Shown here: in pieces, positions 7,073-15,603 of the stretch
Numbering within the stretch: the first letter of the stretch is position 1
Layout of the letters: each line of letters starts with the position of its first letter
Source of the DNA: Candidatus Tectimicrobiota bacterium
Lineage (GTDB): Bacteria; Tectomicrobia; Entotheonellia; Entotheonellales; Entotheonellaceae
Reading direction: 5' to 3'
DNA: 64,000 nucleotides
NCBI GenBank assembly: GCA_026005175.1
Contig: BPKO01000003.1
Location: 310,001 to 374,000 of the forward strand
Notes under the pieces: model-generated
Databases searched by the model: none
What the model saw: the letters and a program-made list of their open reading frames with translations, nothing else
What the model was told of the DNA's origin: nothing
Translations under genes and position numbers: made by a program

Positions 7073-10000
7073 GTGGTGGCCCGCCTCCGCTTGGCAGCCC
7101 TCTTCTTTTTCTTGCTGCCCTTGCTGCTGCAGGGCTGCGGTAGCACCAGCGAGGAAGCCGAGTCCCTGCGCGAGCAGCCCGCGGCCGCCATCGACCTTTT
7201 CCTGTCAACAGCCACCGGCGAAACCGAGCTGGTGGCCGACGGCACCAGCACCCTGCCCATCCGCCTGGCGGTCACCGACGCCGCGGGCACCGGTATTCCC
7301 AACGTGGCGGTGACGTTTGCGACCACAGCGGGGAGCCTGTCGCTGCCAAGCGCTACCGCCAGCCGGCGGCAGGCGGAAACGCGCCAGGCGCAGAGCGGCG
7401 ACGCGCTCACGGTGCTTACCGATGCCAGCGGCGTGGCAGAAGTCTTGCTCACGGCGCCGACGACCATCGGCACCGCCACGGTGACTGCCGACGCCCTGGG
7501 CTTTCGCACCAGCCTCACGGTGACCTTCGTGGCCGGGCCACCGGTGGCGCTCACCCCCAAGGTGACGCCGCAGACCCCCAAGCGCGGCGAAACGGCAACC
7601 CTCGAAGCGCTGGTGACCGATGCCTTTGGCAATCCCGTGGCGAACCAGGCTGTGACGTTTTCCCTCGAAAGCAGCGAAAGCGGCGGCAGCCTGCAAGCGG
7701 GGGGCACTGCCACCACCGAAATCACGGCCGTCACCGATACCCAGGGGAAAGCCAGCGTCACTTACCTGGCTGGCGCGCAGCCCGGCACGGACACGGTGCG
7801 CATCACGGTGAGCGCCAGCCTGACGGCCACGGTGGCCATCCAGGTGGACGTGGAAGTGGCGCTGGAGAGCGAGGTGGCGTCGATTTCTCTGGTGGCCGGC
7901 GCCGACACCCTGGTGGCCGACGGCAGCAGCGCCGTTACCCTCCGCGCCACGGTGAGCAATGCCGCCGGTGAGGGTCTGCCCGGGGTGGTGGTGACCTTTA
8001 CCACCACGGCGGGGACGCTGTCGCCCGCCAGCGCCCTCACCGACGCCAGCGGCGTGGCCAGCGTCAGCCTCATTGCCGCCACCAACATCGGCACCGCCAC
8101 CGTCATCGCCTCGGCAGCCGGCTTTCTGGCCAGCGTCACGGTGCAGTTTGTCGCCGGAGCGCCGGCCACCATCGTACTCACCGCCACGCCGAGTACGCCC
8201 GCCCTGGGAGAGGCGGTGGTGGTGCAGGCCACGGTGACCGACGCGCAGGGCAACCCCACGCCGGGCGAGACGCTGACTTTTGCCCTGGTGGTCAATGCCA
8301 GCGGCGGTAGTCTGGAAGCGCTCAGCGGCGTGACCGACGCCAACGGGCGGGTGGCAGTGACCTACACGGCAGGGCTTACCCCGGGCACCGACACGGTGCA
8401 GGCCGAAGCCACCAACGGCGTCACCGGCGCCGTCAGCATCACCGTGCAAGAAAGCATCACCGTGCCCGAAGTGGCGTCGATTTCTCTCGTGGCCGGCACG
8501 GACACCCTGGTGGCCGACGGCGTGAGTGCTACCGTCATCCGCGCCACGGTGCGCAACGCCGCCGGCGAAGGGATTCCGGGCATCACGGTCACCTTTACCA
8601 CCACGGCGGGGACGCTGTCGCCCGCCAGCGCCCTCACCGACGCCGACGGCGTGGCCAGCGTCAGCCTCATTGCCGCCACCAACATCGGCACCGCCACCGT
8701 CATCGCCTCGGCAGCCGGCTTTCTGGCCAGCGTCACGGTGCAGTTTGTCGCCGGAGCGCCGGCGACGATTGCCTTGACCGCTACCCCGGCGACGGTGCTG
8801 GTGGGAGGCACGGTGGTGGTGCAGGCCACGGTGACCGACGCGCAGGGCAACCCTGTGCCGGGCGAGACGCTGACTTTTGCCCTGGTGGTCAATGCCAGCG
8901 GCGGTAGTCTGGAAGCGCTCAGCGGCGTGACCGATGCCAACGGGCGGGTGGCAGTGACCTACACGGCGGGGCTTACCCCGGGCACCGACACGGTGCAGGC
9001 CGAAGCCACCAACGGCGTCACCGGCGCCGTCAGCATCACCGTGGAAGTGGCAGCCGTGCCGGCCAGCCTCGAGCTGCTGGTAAGCAGCCCGCAGATGGAC
9101 TCCGACGGCTCCGAGACGGTGACCCTTACCGCTCTGGTGCGCGACGCCAACAACAACTTCGTCGCCGGCGTGGCGGTGGCCTTTGCCGCCGACTCCGGGG
9201 GGATTACTGTCGTCAGCGGCACGACCGACGCCTCCGGAGCGGCGACGGCCGCGCTTTCCACTGCCGGCGATCCCAGCAACCGCACCATCACCGTCACCGC
9301 CACCGCCGGAGGCCTCAGCGCCACCAACACCGTGCAAGTGAGCGGTACCACGCTTTCCATCAGCGGCGCCAGCGCGCTGGTGCTGGGGCAGACCACCACC
9401 CTCTCCTTGCTCCTGCGTGACTCCGGCGGCACGGGCATTGCTGGCCGCACCATTGCCCTCAGCTCGACGCTGGGCAACGCGCTGAGCGCCACAGAAGTGA
9501 CCACCGACTTTAATGGCGCGGCCACCGTCACCGTCACCGCTACGGTGGCGGACACCGACACCATCCAGGCCAGTGCCCTGGGCGCCACCGCCACGTTTAT
9601 TCTCACCGTGAGCCCGGACAATTTTGTGTTCACCGCCCCCGCAGCAGGGGCCGAGATTCCCCTCAACACGCCCCAAACCCTCATCGTGCACTGGGAGAAG
9701 GACGGGATCCCCCAGGAGGGGCAGACGATCAACTTTGCCGCTACGCGGGGCGTTCTGAGCGCCACCAGCGCGGTCACCGACGCCAACGGGGACGCGCAGG
9801 TGACCATTCAGGCAAACAACGCCGGACCGGCGGTGATTACTGCCACGGCCGCTTCCGGTGGCCCCTCGAGCCAGCTCACGGTGGAATTCATTGCGACCCA
9901 GCCCGCCTCTCTTATCCTGCAGGCCTCGCCGACCACCCTGGGCGTCAACCCTGAGGGCAGCACCGACCAGCAGAGTGTCATCACCGCAGTGGTCCGCGAT

Positions 10001-11155
10001 CCCCAAGGCAATCTGGTCAAGAACCAGACGGTGCTCTTCACGCTAGAGGACGTGACCGGCGGCAGCATTTTCCCGGCCTCGGCGGTAACCGACAGCTTCG
10101 GGCGGGCCAGCACCGTCTACACGGCCGGCGCCGTGCCCAGCGCCCAGGATGGCGTGATCATCGACGCTGTCGTAGAAGGAACCGTGGGCTGCAACCCTGC
10201 CGATCCGCTCCCTGCCGGCCCCTGCGACCGCGTTACGCTTACCGTGGCGCAGGAGTCCCTATTCGTCACTTTGGGCACGGGCAACACCGTGCTGCTTCCC
10301 TCGGATACCCAGTATGCGTTTCCTTACTCGGTGCTGGTCACCGACGCCAATGGCAATCCCGTGGCCGGTGCCACGGTCGAGCTCAACCTTTTTCCAACCC
10401 GCTATCAGAAGGGGGTTTACGTCCCGGTCTTCGACGAAGACGGGAATTTCGTCGTGTGGGCCAAGCAGCTCTCTATCGACCCGGCCAGCGGTTTCCCTGA
10501 TGACACCGATCAGGCGTGCAATAACGAAGACGGCAACCGAAATGGCATCCTGGATGCAGGGGAGGACGTCAACAACAACGGATTCCTCGAACCCGGCAAC
10601 GTGGCCACCGTGCCGGTCAGTCTCACCACCGACGAGACCGGCTTTGCTTTCTTCAATGTCACCTATGCCAAGGAATTTACCTGGGTGGAAGTGGCCCTGG
10701 AAGCGCGTGCCACCGTGGCCGGCAGTGAGGGATCCGATATGGCCATTTTCTTCCTCCCTGGAGCGGCCAGCGATTTTGACGACGAGGACGTTGCTCCTCC
10801 GGGCGCGGTCAGTCCCTATGGAGTGGCAATTACCTGCGCCTGCGACGAACGCGTCGATCCGACGTGCCTTATTCCTGTCAGTATCAGCCCGTCGAGCGCC
10901 ACCTTGTCCGCCGGTGGCGGCACCGTGACTTTCACCGTTAGTGGCGGCACGCGGACTACCTACACGGTCACCACCACCGCAGGAACCTTGATTAACCTCG
11001 ACACCGGTGAGTCTGGAACCACCATCACCGTCGCCTTTGGTCAATCCTTTGTCCTGACCACGACCCCAGACCAAGACGGCCAGACGATTACCGTGACGGT
11101 CACCGACGACCTCAGTGGTCAAACGGCCCAGGCCACGGTGACCCAAGGTTCATGA
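7073..11155 (+). CDS. Giant lipoprotein with tandem Ig-like (Big_1-type) domains
   Basis: A 1360-aa protein starting at GTG 7073 with GGAG 8 bases upstream. The signal peptide LAALFFFLLPLLLQGCGS ends in a lipobox Cys. The mature protein is roughly ten or more ~100-aa invasin/intimin-type bacterial Ig domains, each with the pattern LVADG..T....A.V.DA.G.P..G..VTF....G.L....A.TDA.G.A.V.......G. Residues ~268-657 are a 199-residue two-domain unit in tandem. Near residue 1150 lies an aspartate/asparagine-rich calcium-binding-like loop (NRNGILDAGEDVNNNG). It is probably a cell-surface adhesin or cell-cell contact protein anchored by lipid. It sits inside a lipid-metabolism operon, between DUF35 and a thioesterase, which is odd for an adhesin. 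Confidence 0.85.
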   Translation: MVARLRLAALFFFLLPLLLQGCGSTSEEAESLREQPAAAIDLFLSTATGETELVADGTSTLPIRLAVTDAAGTGIPNVAVTFATTAGSLSLPSATASRRQAETRQAQSGDALTVLTDASGVAEVLLTAPTTIGTATVTADALGFRTSLTVTFVAGPPVALTPKVTPQTPKRGETATLEALVTDAFGNPVANQAVTFSLESSESGGSLQAGGTATTEITAVTDTQGKASVTYLAGAQPGTDTVRITVSASLTATVAIQVDVEVALESEVASISLVAGADTLVADGSSAVTLRATVSNAAGEGLPGVVVTFTTTAGTLSPASALTDASGVASVSLIAATNIGTATVIASAAGFLASVTVQFVAGAPATIVLTATPSTPALGEAVVVQATVTDAQGNPTPGETLTFALVVNASGGSLEALSGVTDANGRVAVTYTAGLTPGTDTVQAEATNGVTGAVSITVQESITVPEVASISLVAGTDTLVADGVSATVIRATVRNAAGEGIPGITVTFTTTAGTLSPASALTDADGVASVSLIAATNIGTATVIASAAGFLASVTVQFVAGAPATIALTATPATVLVGGTVVVQATVTDAQGNPVPGETLTFALVVNASGGSLEALSGVTDANGRVAVTYTAGLTPGTDTVQAEATNGVTGAVSITVEVAAVPASLELLVSSPQMDSDGSETVTLTALVRDANNNFVAGVAVAFAADSGGITVVSGTTDASGAATAALSTAGDPSNRTITVTATAGGLSATNTVQVSGTTLSISGASALVLGQTTTLSLLLRDSGGTGIAGRTIALSSTLGNALSATEVTTDFNGAATVTVTATVADTDTIQASALGATATFILTVSPDNFVFTAPAAGAEIPLNTPQTLIVHWEKDGIPQEGQTINFAATRGVLSATSAVTDANGDAQVTIQANNAGPAVITATAASGGPSSQLTVEFIATQPASLILQASPTTLGVNPEGSTDQQSVITAVVRDPQGNLVKNQTVLFTLEDVTGGSIFPASAVTDSFGRASTVYTAGAVPSAQDGVIIDAVVEGTVGCNPADPLPAGPCDRVTLTVAQESLFVTLGTGNTVLLPSDTQYAFPYSVLVTDANGNPVAGATVELNLFPTRYQKGVYVPVFDEDGNFVVWAKQLSIDPASGFPDDTDQACNNEDGNRNGILDAGEDVNNNGFLEPGNVATVPVSLTTDETGFAFFNVTYAKEFTWVEVALEARATVAGSEGSDMAIFFLPGAASDFDDEDVAPPGAVSPYGVAITCACDERVDPTCLIPVSISPSSATLSAGGGTVTFTVSGGTRTTYTVTTTAGTLINLDTGESGTTITVAFGQSFVLTTTPDQDGQTITVTVTDDLSGQTAQATVTQGS
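7874..9043 (+). repeat. 597-bp direct tandem repeat inside the Ig-domain gene
   Basis: Copy 1 (7874-8446) and copy 2 (8471-9043) start with the same GTGGCGTCGATTTCTCT and end with the same GTCAGCATCACCGTG, exactly 597 bases apart (199 codons). Long blocks, for example from the GCGGGGACGCTGTCG region through CAGTTTGTCGCCGGAGCG, are almost identical. The ~100 bases near each copy's start and the ~50 at its centre differ. The mosaic pattern suggests recent duplication or gene conversion. Confidence 0.9.
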
Positions 11156-11163
11156 GGCGTGCC

Positions 11164-11655
11164 ATGGCGGACAAGTTTCGCTGCCAGCTCACCGTGCGCC
11201 ACTACGAGTGCGACTTGCTCGGGCACGTCAACCACGCCGTCTACCTGCACTACTTCGAGGTGGGACGCCTGGAGGCAATGGCGGCGGCCGGGCTGCCTTT
11301 TCGCGAGGTGCTGCGGCAGGGCTACGCGGTGGTGGCTACCGAGGTACGGGTGCAGTACAAGGCACCGGCGTTTGCCGACGACGTGCTCGACCTGGTGAGC
11401 TACATCGTCCACTTTCGCGGCGCGCTCATGATCTGGCAGCAGGAGCTCTACCGCGCCAGCAGCGGCGAGCTGCTCGCCCTGGCCGAAGTGCACGGCGCTT
11501 TTACCCGCGCAAGTGGCCGCCCCACGCGTATTCCCCCTGCCATGCGCGCCTGCCTGGAAGCCGTCTACGTGCCGGAGGCGGCCTGGCCGGCGCGAGGCGA
11601 GGCGCTGCGGGGGAAACCGCCCCAGAGATCCTCGCCGGCCTGGCCTGTAGAGTAG
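11164..11655 (+). CDS. Acyl-CoA thioesterase, 4-hydroxybenzoyl-CoA thioesterase family (hotdog fold)
   Basis: A 163-aa single-hotdog protein. VRHYECDLLGHVNHAVYLHYFEVGRLE is the family signature, in which the Asp/Glu-side residue after HV.N and the long helix are typical. It hydrolyses acyl-CoA (or acyl-ACP) thioesters in the cytoplasm. ATG 11164 is preferred over ATG 11152 (which overlaps the previous stop) because GAGG precedes it at the right distance. As last gene of the thiolase/DUF35 unit it could release the product of that pathway. The C-terminal 25 residues are Pro/Arg rich and not conserved. Confidence 0.85.
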   Translation: MADKFRCQLTVRHYECDLLGHVNHAVYLHYFEVGRLEAMAAAGLPFREVLRQGYAVVATEVRVQYKAPAFADDVLDLVSYIVHFRGALMIWQQELYRASSGELLALAEVHGAFTRASGRPTRIPPAMRACLEAVYVPEAAWPARGEALRGKPPQRSSPAWPVE

Positions 11656-11682
11656 GGGCACGCGGCTGCGCGCTGCTCCGCG

Positions 11683-12228
11683 CTAGTCGGGCTCGGCGTC
11701 GCGGTAGAGGCGGTGCGTGAAAATGTAATCGATCACTGCCTCGGGGAGAAAAGGCCGCAGGCTCTCACGGCAGGCGCCGGCGCGAATGCGCCGCCGCAGC
11801 TCCGAGCTGTGAATGGGATGGACCACCGGCAGGCAGAGGCGGCCAAACTCCTGGTCGATGCGGCGATGCTGGTACCAGCGCTCCCATTCCTTGGCAATGT
11901 CCGGACCGACGAGCAGATAGGGCGCCTCGCCCAGCTTGTCGCGCAGGCAGCAAAGGACGTTGTACGTGTAAACCGGTGCCGTGTTGCCTTCGCCCAGCTG
12001 GCGCTCGACGCCGCACACCCGCGCGCGGGGCGGCAAGCCGGTGGCCGTAAGCGCCAGCTCGCACATGCGCAGCCGGTGGCAAAACGGGGAGAGGCGCTTG
12101 CCAAAGGCGTGGCGGTATGCCGGCACCGCCAGCACGGTATAGCCCATGGCCACCGCACGCTCGAGCATCGAGAGGTGCCCGACGTGGATGGGATCAAAAC
12201 TGCCGCCGTAGACGACGTAGCGGCGCAT
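11683..12228 (-). CDS. nadD: Nicotinate/nicotinamide-nucleotide adenylyltransferase-like protein (NadD family)
   Basis: A 181-aa nucleotidyltransferase with the HxGH motif in VVYGGSFDPIHVGHLSML and the C-terminal SSELRRRIRAG (counterpart of the ISSTxIR motif). Middle blocks PYLLVGPDIAKEWERWYQ and TYNVLCCLRDKLGE fit NadD. The enzyme would transfer AMP from ATP to a nicotinate or nicotinamide mononucleotide in NAD synthesis. The start at 12228 has CGGAG upstream; the ORF-track start is 16 codons too long. It is convergent with the thioesterase. A paralogue with another nucleotide substrate is possible, so the gene symbol is tentative. Confidence 0.75.
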   Translation of the reverse strand: MRRYVVYGGSFDPIHVGHLSMLERAVAMGYTVLAVPAYRHAFGKRLSPFCHRLRMCELALTATGLPPRARVCGVERQLGEGNTAPVYTYNVLCCLRDKLGEAPYLLVGPDIAKEWERWYQHRRIDQEFGRLCLPVVHPIHSSELRRRIRAGACRESLRPFLPEAVIDYIFTHRLYRDAEPD

Positions 12229-12318
12229 GCGCGGCTCCGGGATCGGTTCCATGTGGGCAATTGTAGGAAGCCCCAACCCTCCAAGTCAAAGGGTTTGCGG
12301 CGGCTGCCGGCTCCGGAC

Positions 12319-12346
12319 TTGCACCTTTTGCCAGGCGTGCTATAAA
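12319..12346 (+). promoter_or_regulatory. Sigma70 promoter for the pheA-tyrA fusion
   Basis: TTGCAC (12319-12324), 16-base spacer, TATAAA (12341-12346), with a TGC extended -10 just before it. The start codon is 40 bases downstream. It lies in the divergent gap next to the NadD-like gene. Confidence 0.65.
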
Positions 12347-12386
12347 AAGAGCTCGACAACCTCTTCCGCAGGCAGCAAGGGAACCC

Positions 12387-14070
12387 ATGCGACTTGGCTA
12401 TCTCGGCCCGCCCGGCTCCTACACCGAAGAAGCGGCCAGGGCCGCCGCGCCCGACGCCACCTACTGCCCTTATCCCTCCATTGAGGCGGTGTTTGCCGCC
12501 GTGGCCCGTGGCGAAGTGGAGCGCGGCCTGGTGCCCATCGAAAACGTCATCCAGGGGCCGGTGACCGAAACCCTCGACTACCTCTACCACTATGGCGAAG
12601 CCCTCAAAATCGTCGACATGCGGGTGCTGCCCATCCAGCACGCCCTGGGGGCCCTTGCGCCCCGATGCCCCCATTCGCCGCATCCTCTCCAAAGACCAGG
12701 CCCTCAAGCAGTGCTCGGCCTACCTGCACCAGCACTACCCCGAAGCGCAGCTCATCGAGGTGGCCAGCACCAGCGCCGCCATGGAGGCCATCGTGCGCCA
12801 GCGCTGGCACGACGCCGCCGCCATCGGCAGCGAAGCGGCGCTGCGCCAGTACGGCCTGCACGTGATCGCTCGCAACATCGGCAACGTCAAGCACAACAAA
12901 ACCCGCTTTGCGGTGCTCGGCCCGCTGCGCGAGCCATACCACCCGCGCACCGGCAGCGACGCCACCGCCCTGGTCATTTATCCGCACCGTGACCGCATCG
13001 GCCTGCTCGAAGACATCCTGGCCATCATCAGCAAGGCTTACGGCCTCAACCTCTCCGCCATCCACTCCCGCCCCGACACCCTGGGCGCCTTTCGCTTCTA
13101 CATGGAAGTGGAAGGCCACCTCGAGGATCCCCCAGTCCAAGGCTGCCTCGAGGCCCTGGCGCAGCAGCTGCGCGACGAGGAGATCGAGATCCGGGTCTTT
13201 GGCACTTACCCGCGCTGCGCTTTCAACGAGCCGCGCCTGCGCACCATCGGCATCATTGGCGGCACCGGCCAGATGGGGCAGTGGTTTCAGCGCTTCTTCC
13301 GTGCCGCCGGCTACACGGTGCTCATCAGCGGCCGCCGCACCCCGCTCACCTACGAGGAGTGTATTGCCCGCTCCGACGCGGTGATCATCAACGTGCCCCT
13401 CCAGTACACGGTGGACGTCATCCGCGCCGTCGGTCCCCTCTTCCGCCCCGGGCAGCTGATCACCGACAACGCCTCCATCAAGACGCGGCCGGTGGCCGCC
13501 ATGCTGGAGGCGGTGCCACCGGGGGTGGAAGTGCTGGGCATGCACACCGTCTTTGGCCCCGCGGTGGAGAGCCTGCGGCAGCAAAACGTCATTTTTACCC
13601 GCACCCCGGCCTCGGGGGAGCTGGCGCAGGAGTTCGAGAGCATCTTTTACAAGTACGGCGCCAAAATCACCTACACCACCCCCGAATACCACGACAAGCA
13701 GATGGCCTTCCACCAGAACCTAGAGCACTTCACCAAGGTGGTGCTGGCACAGGTGCTGCGCACTCAGTTTGGGGATGCGGCAGAAATGGAGCGCTACAGC
13801 TCGCCCAACTCGCGCGCTTCCCTGGCCACCATGGGGCGCATTCTGAGCGGCGACCCGGATCTCTACTGCGAGATCCAGGCCTTCAACGAGCAAGGCCCGG
13901 CGATGCTGCGCGCGTACCTGGAAATCGCGCAGCAGCTGGGGCAGGCGCTTATCGCCGGCGACACGCGGCCGTTTCGAGAAAGCATGCGGGCCAGCGTGGA
14001 GGCCCTGGGACCGGCTTACTTGCAGGAAATGCGCCGCCGCTCGCAGGCCATGGAGCGCCACAGCGTGTGA
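12387..14070 (+). CDS. Prephenate dehydratase-ACT-prephenate dehydrogenase fusion (frameshifted in this assembly)
   Basis: Reading 12387-12650 and then 12652-14070 gives ~560 aa. The first ~185 residues are prephenate dehydratase (LGYLGPPGSYTEEAA, LVPIENVIQGPVTETLD, then TRFAVLG with the catalytic-region Thr-Arg). Next comes an ACT regulatory domain (RIGLLEDILAIISKAYGLNLSAIHSRP). Residues ~280 to the end are a TyrA-type NAD-dependent dehydrogenase (TIGIIGGTGQMGQWFQRFF, LITDNASIKTRPV, VLGMHTVFGP, DKQMAFHQNLEHF). The protein would make both phenylpyruvate and 4-hydroxyphenylpyruvate for Phe and Tyr synthesis. No chorismate mutase domain is present. The frame changes at the GGGGG run 12647-12651, where one G appears to be extra; a sequencing error is the simplest reading. 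This domain order is unusual. Confidence 0.85.
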
Positions 14071-14071
14071 A

Positions 14072-14093
14072 GCCACCGCCCGCAGGCGGTGGC
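14072..14093 (+). terminator. Hairpin after pheA-tyrA
   Basis: A perfect 9-bp stem (GCCACCGCC / GGCGGTGGC) with a CGCA tetraloop starts one base after the stop codon. No U-run follows, so it may be a processing or stabilising hairpin rather than an intrinsic terminator. Confidence 0.45.
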
Positions 14094-14127
14094 ACGCCTA
14101 AGGCTTGAGCCCAGAAAGGAACCGGTG

Positions 14128-15096
14128 ATGAAAGCGGTCCGCCTGCACCAGTTTGGCCCGGCCGAGGTGCTGCAGTACGAGGAGGTGCCAGAGCCGGTGG
14201 TGCGCCCCCACAGCGTGCTCATCGAGGTCAAGGCCGCCGGCGTCAACCGTGGCGACCTGGGGCGGCGGCGCGGCACCTATCCCGGCGAAGCGACGCTGCC
14301 CCTCATCCTGGGCTGGGAAGTGGCCGGGGTGGTGCGCGAGGTGGGCGAGGCGGTAACCACGGTGCGGCCTGGCGAGCGCGTGCTGGCCATGCTCGGCCAG
14401 GGGGGCTACGCCGAGCGCGTCTCGGCTTACGACGCGCAGACGGTGCGCATTCCCGACAACCTCTCGTTTGAAGAAGCCGCAGCCGTGCCGGTGGTGTTCC
14501 TCACCAGCTGGATCGCCCTCCAAGAAATCGCCCGCGTGCAGGAAGGCGAGTGGGTGCTGGTGCAAGCCGGCGCCAGCGGCGTGGGCATGGCCGCCATCCA
14601 GATCGCCCGCCACGCCGGGGCGCGGGTGATTGCCACCGCCGGCAGCGCCGCCAAGCTCGATTTTTGCCGGCAACTCGGCGCCACCGCCGGCATCAACTAC
14701 CGCGAAGAAGACTTGGTACAAGCCTGCCAGCGCCTCACCGACGGCCAGGGGGTCGATGTGGTGCTGGAGTCGGTAGGCGGCCAGACGTTCAGCCAGAGCG
14801 TGGCCGTGCTGCGGCGCTACGGCCGCCTGGTGACGGTGGGCAACAGCGCCCAGCAGCCAGCCACCCTCGACCCGGGGCTACTCATCCGCGGTGACTTGAG
14901 CTTGCACGGCCTGTGGCTGGGCGGGCGGCTGCGCGAGCGCCGCGGTTGGTCGGCGATTCACGACATCCTGCCGCTGCTGGCCAGCGGCGCGCTCAAGGCG
15001 GTGGTGGACCGCACGTTTCCGCTGCGCGAGGCGGCCGCCGCACACCGCTACCTGGAAGCGCGCCGCAACCTGGGCAAGGTGGTGCTGGTGCCCTAG
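14128..15096 (+). CDS. NADPH:quinone oxidoreductase / zinc-type alcohol dehydrogenase family protein
   Basis: A 322-aa MDR-superfamily protein. The GroES-like N-terminal domain (MKAVRLHQFGPAEVLQYEEVP, KAAGVNRGDLGRRRG) is followed by a Rossmann domain with the nucleotide loop AGASGVGMAAIQIARHAGA. There are no zinc-ligand Cys/His clusters, so it belongs to the zinc-free quinone oxidoreductase (QOR) group, which reduces quinones or enones with NADPH. ATG 14128 has AGAAAGGA upstream; the 13 extra codons in the ORF track overlap the preceding hairpin. Physiological substrate unknown. Confidence 0.88.
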   Translation: MKAVRLHQFGPAEVLQYEEVPEPVVRPHSVLIEVKAAGVNRGDLGRRRGTYPGEATLPLILGWEVAGVVREVGEAVTTVRPGERVLAMLGQGGYAERVSAYDAQTVRIPDNLSFEEAAAVPVVFLTSWIALQEIARVQEGEWVLVQAGASGVGMAAIQIARHAGARVIATAGSAAKLDFCRQLGATAGINYREEDLVQACQRLTDGQGVDVVLESVGGQTFSQSVAVLRRYGRLVTVGNSAQQPATLDPGLLIRGDLSLHGLWLGGRLRERRGWSAIHDILPLLASGALKAVVDRTFPLREAAAAHRYLEARRNLGKVVLVP

Positions 15097-15160
15097 CCGC
15101 AGGGCGCCTGGCCGGTTTGCCGCCGCGGCCAGGGGTGTGGTACCCTGTAGCGCCCTGCGG
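15097..15160 (+). repeat. Nested inverted repeats between qor and the cupredoxin gene
   Basis: An outer perfect 11-bp inverted repeat (CCGCAGGGCGC at 15097-15107, GCGCCCTGCGG at 15150-15160) encloses an inner one (CTGGCCG at 15108-15114, CGGCCAG at 15126-15132). The outer arm begins directly after the qor stop codon. In RNA this would be a branched, very stable structure. Function unknown; termination of qor transcription or a structured leader for the next gene are both possible. Confidence 0.6.
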
Positions 15161-15189
15161 GAACGATGGATTGGTAGAGGAGGGAGAGG

Positions 15190-15555
15190 ATGCGCGTCTG
15201 CGGTTGGCGAGTCCTTGGCGTGCTGGCCTTGGTTCTGGTCCTTGGCGCCGCGCTGCCTTCGGCAGCCGGCGAGGTGAAGAAGTTTACCCTCATCAACGTC
15301 GAGCTCGACGGCACCAAGATCTGGCTGCCTTCGAGCCTGATCGTTCAGGAAGGCGACGAGGTGGAGCTCACCCTGGACAACAAGCTGACCGCCCCGCACG
15401 GTTTTAAGATCGCCGAGTTCGGGGTGGAAGTGGAAGTGCCCTCAAAGCGCAAGAGCACCGTCCGCTTCACCGCCAGCAAAGCCGGGCTGTATCCCTTTAT
15501 CTGTCACCTGCATCCGCCGCACATCGGCGGGCAGATCCTCGTCGTCAAACCCTAA
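15190..15555 (+). CDS. Secreted cupredoxin-like copper protein
   Basis: A 121-aa protein with a clear signal peptide (LGVLALVLVLGAALPSAAG), so periplasmic or exported. The mature part is a single cupredoxin domain. Visible type I copper ligands are the His in APHGFKIAEF and the C-terminal cluster ICHLHPPHIGG, giving a Cys and following His residues. There is no axial Met at the usual spot. It is likely an electron carrier or copper-binding protein. The start has AGGAGGGAGAGG immediately upstream. Confidence 0.85.
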   Translation: MRVCGWRVLGVLALVLVLGAALPSAAGEVKKFTLINVELDGTKIWLPSSLIVQEGDEVELTLDNKLTAPHGFKIAEFGVEVEVPSKRKSTVRFTASKAGLYPFICHLHPPHIGGQILVVKP

Positions 15556-15603
15556 CCCTTCCCGGCGGCCGCCCTGGCGCGGTCGCCGCTTTGGGACTGC
15601 ACG

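Noticed and set aside
7205-10006. 933-aa minus-strand ORF opposite the Ig-domain gene
   Set aside because: It is a GC-rich antisense frame of a repetitive gene; composition is His/Gly/Arg rich with no domain, and the plus-strand lipoprotein is clearly real.
15556-15603. GGCGGCCGCC palindrome between the cupredoxin and IMPase genes as a terminator
   Set aside because: A 10-base GC palindrome without a loop or U-run is expected by chance in DNA this GC-rich.
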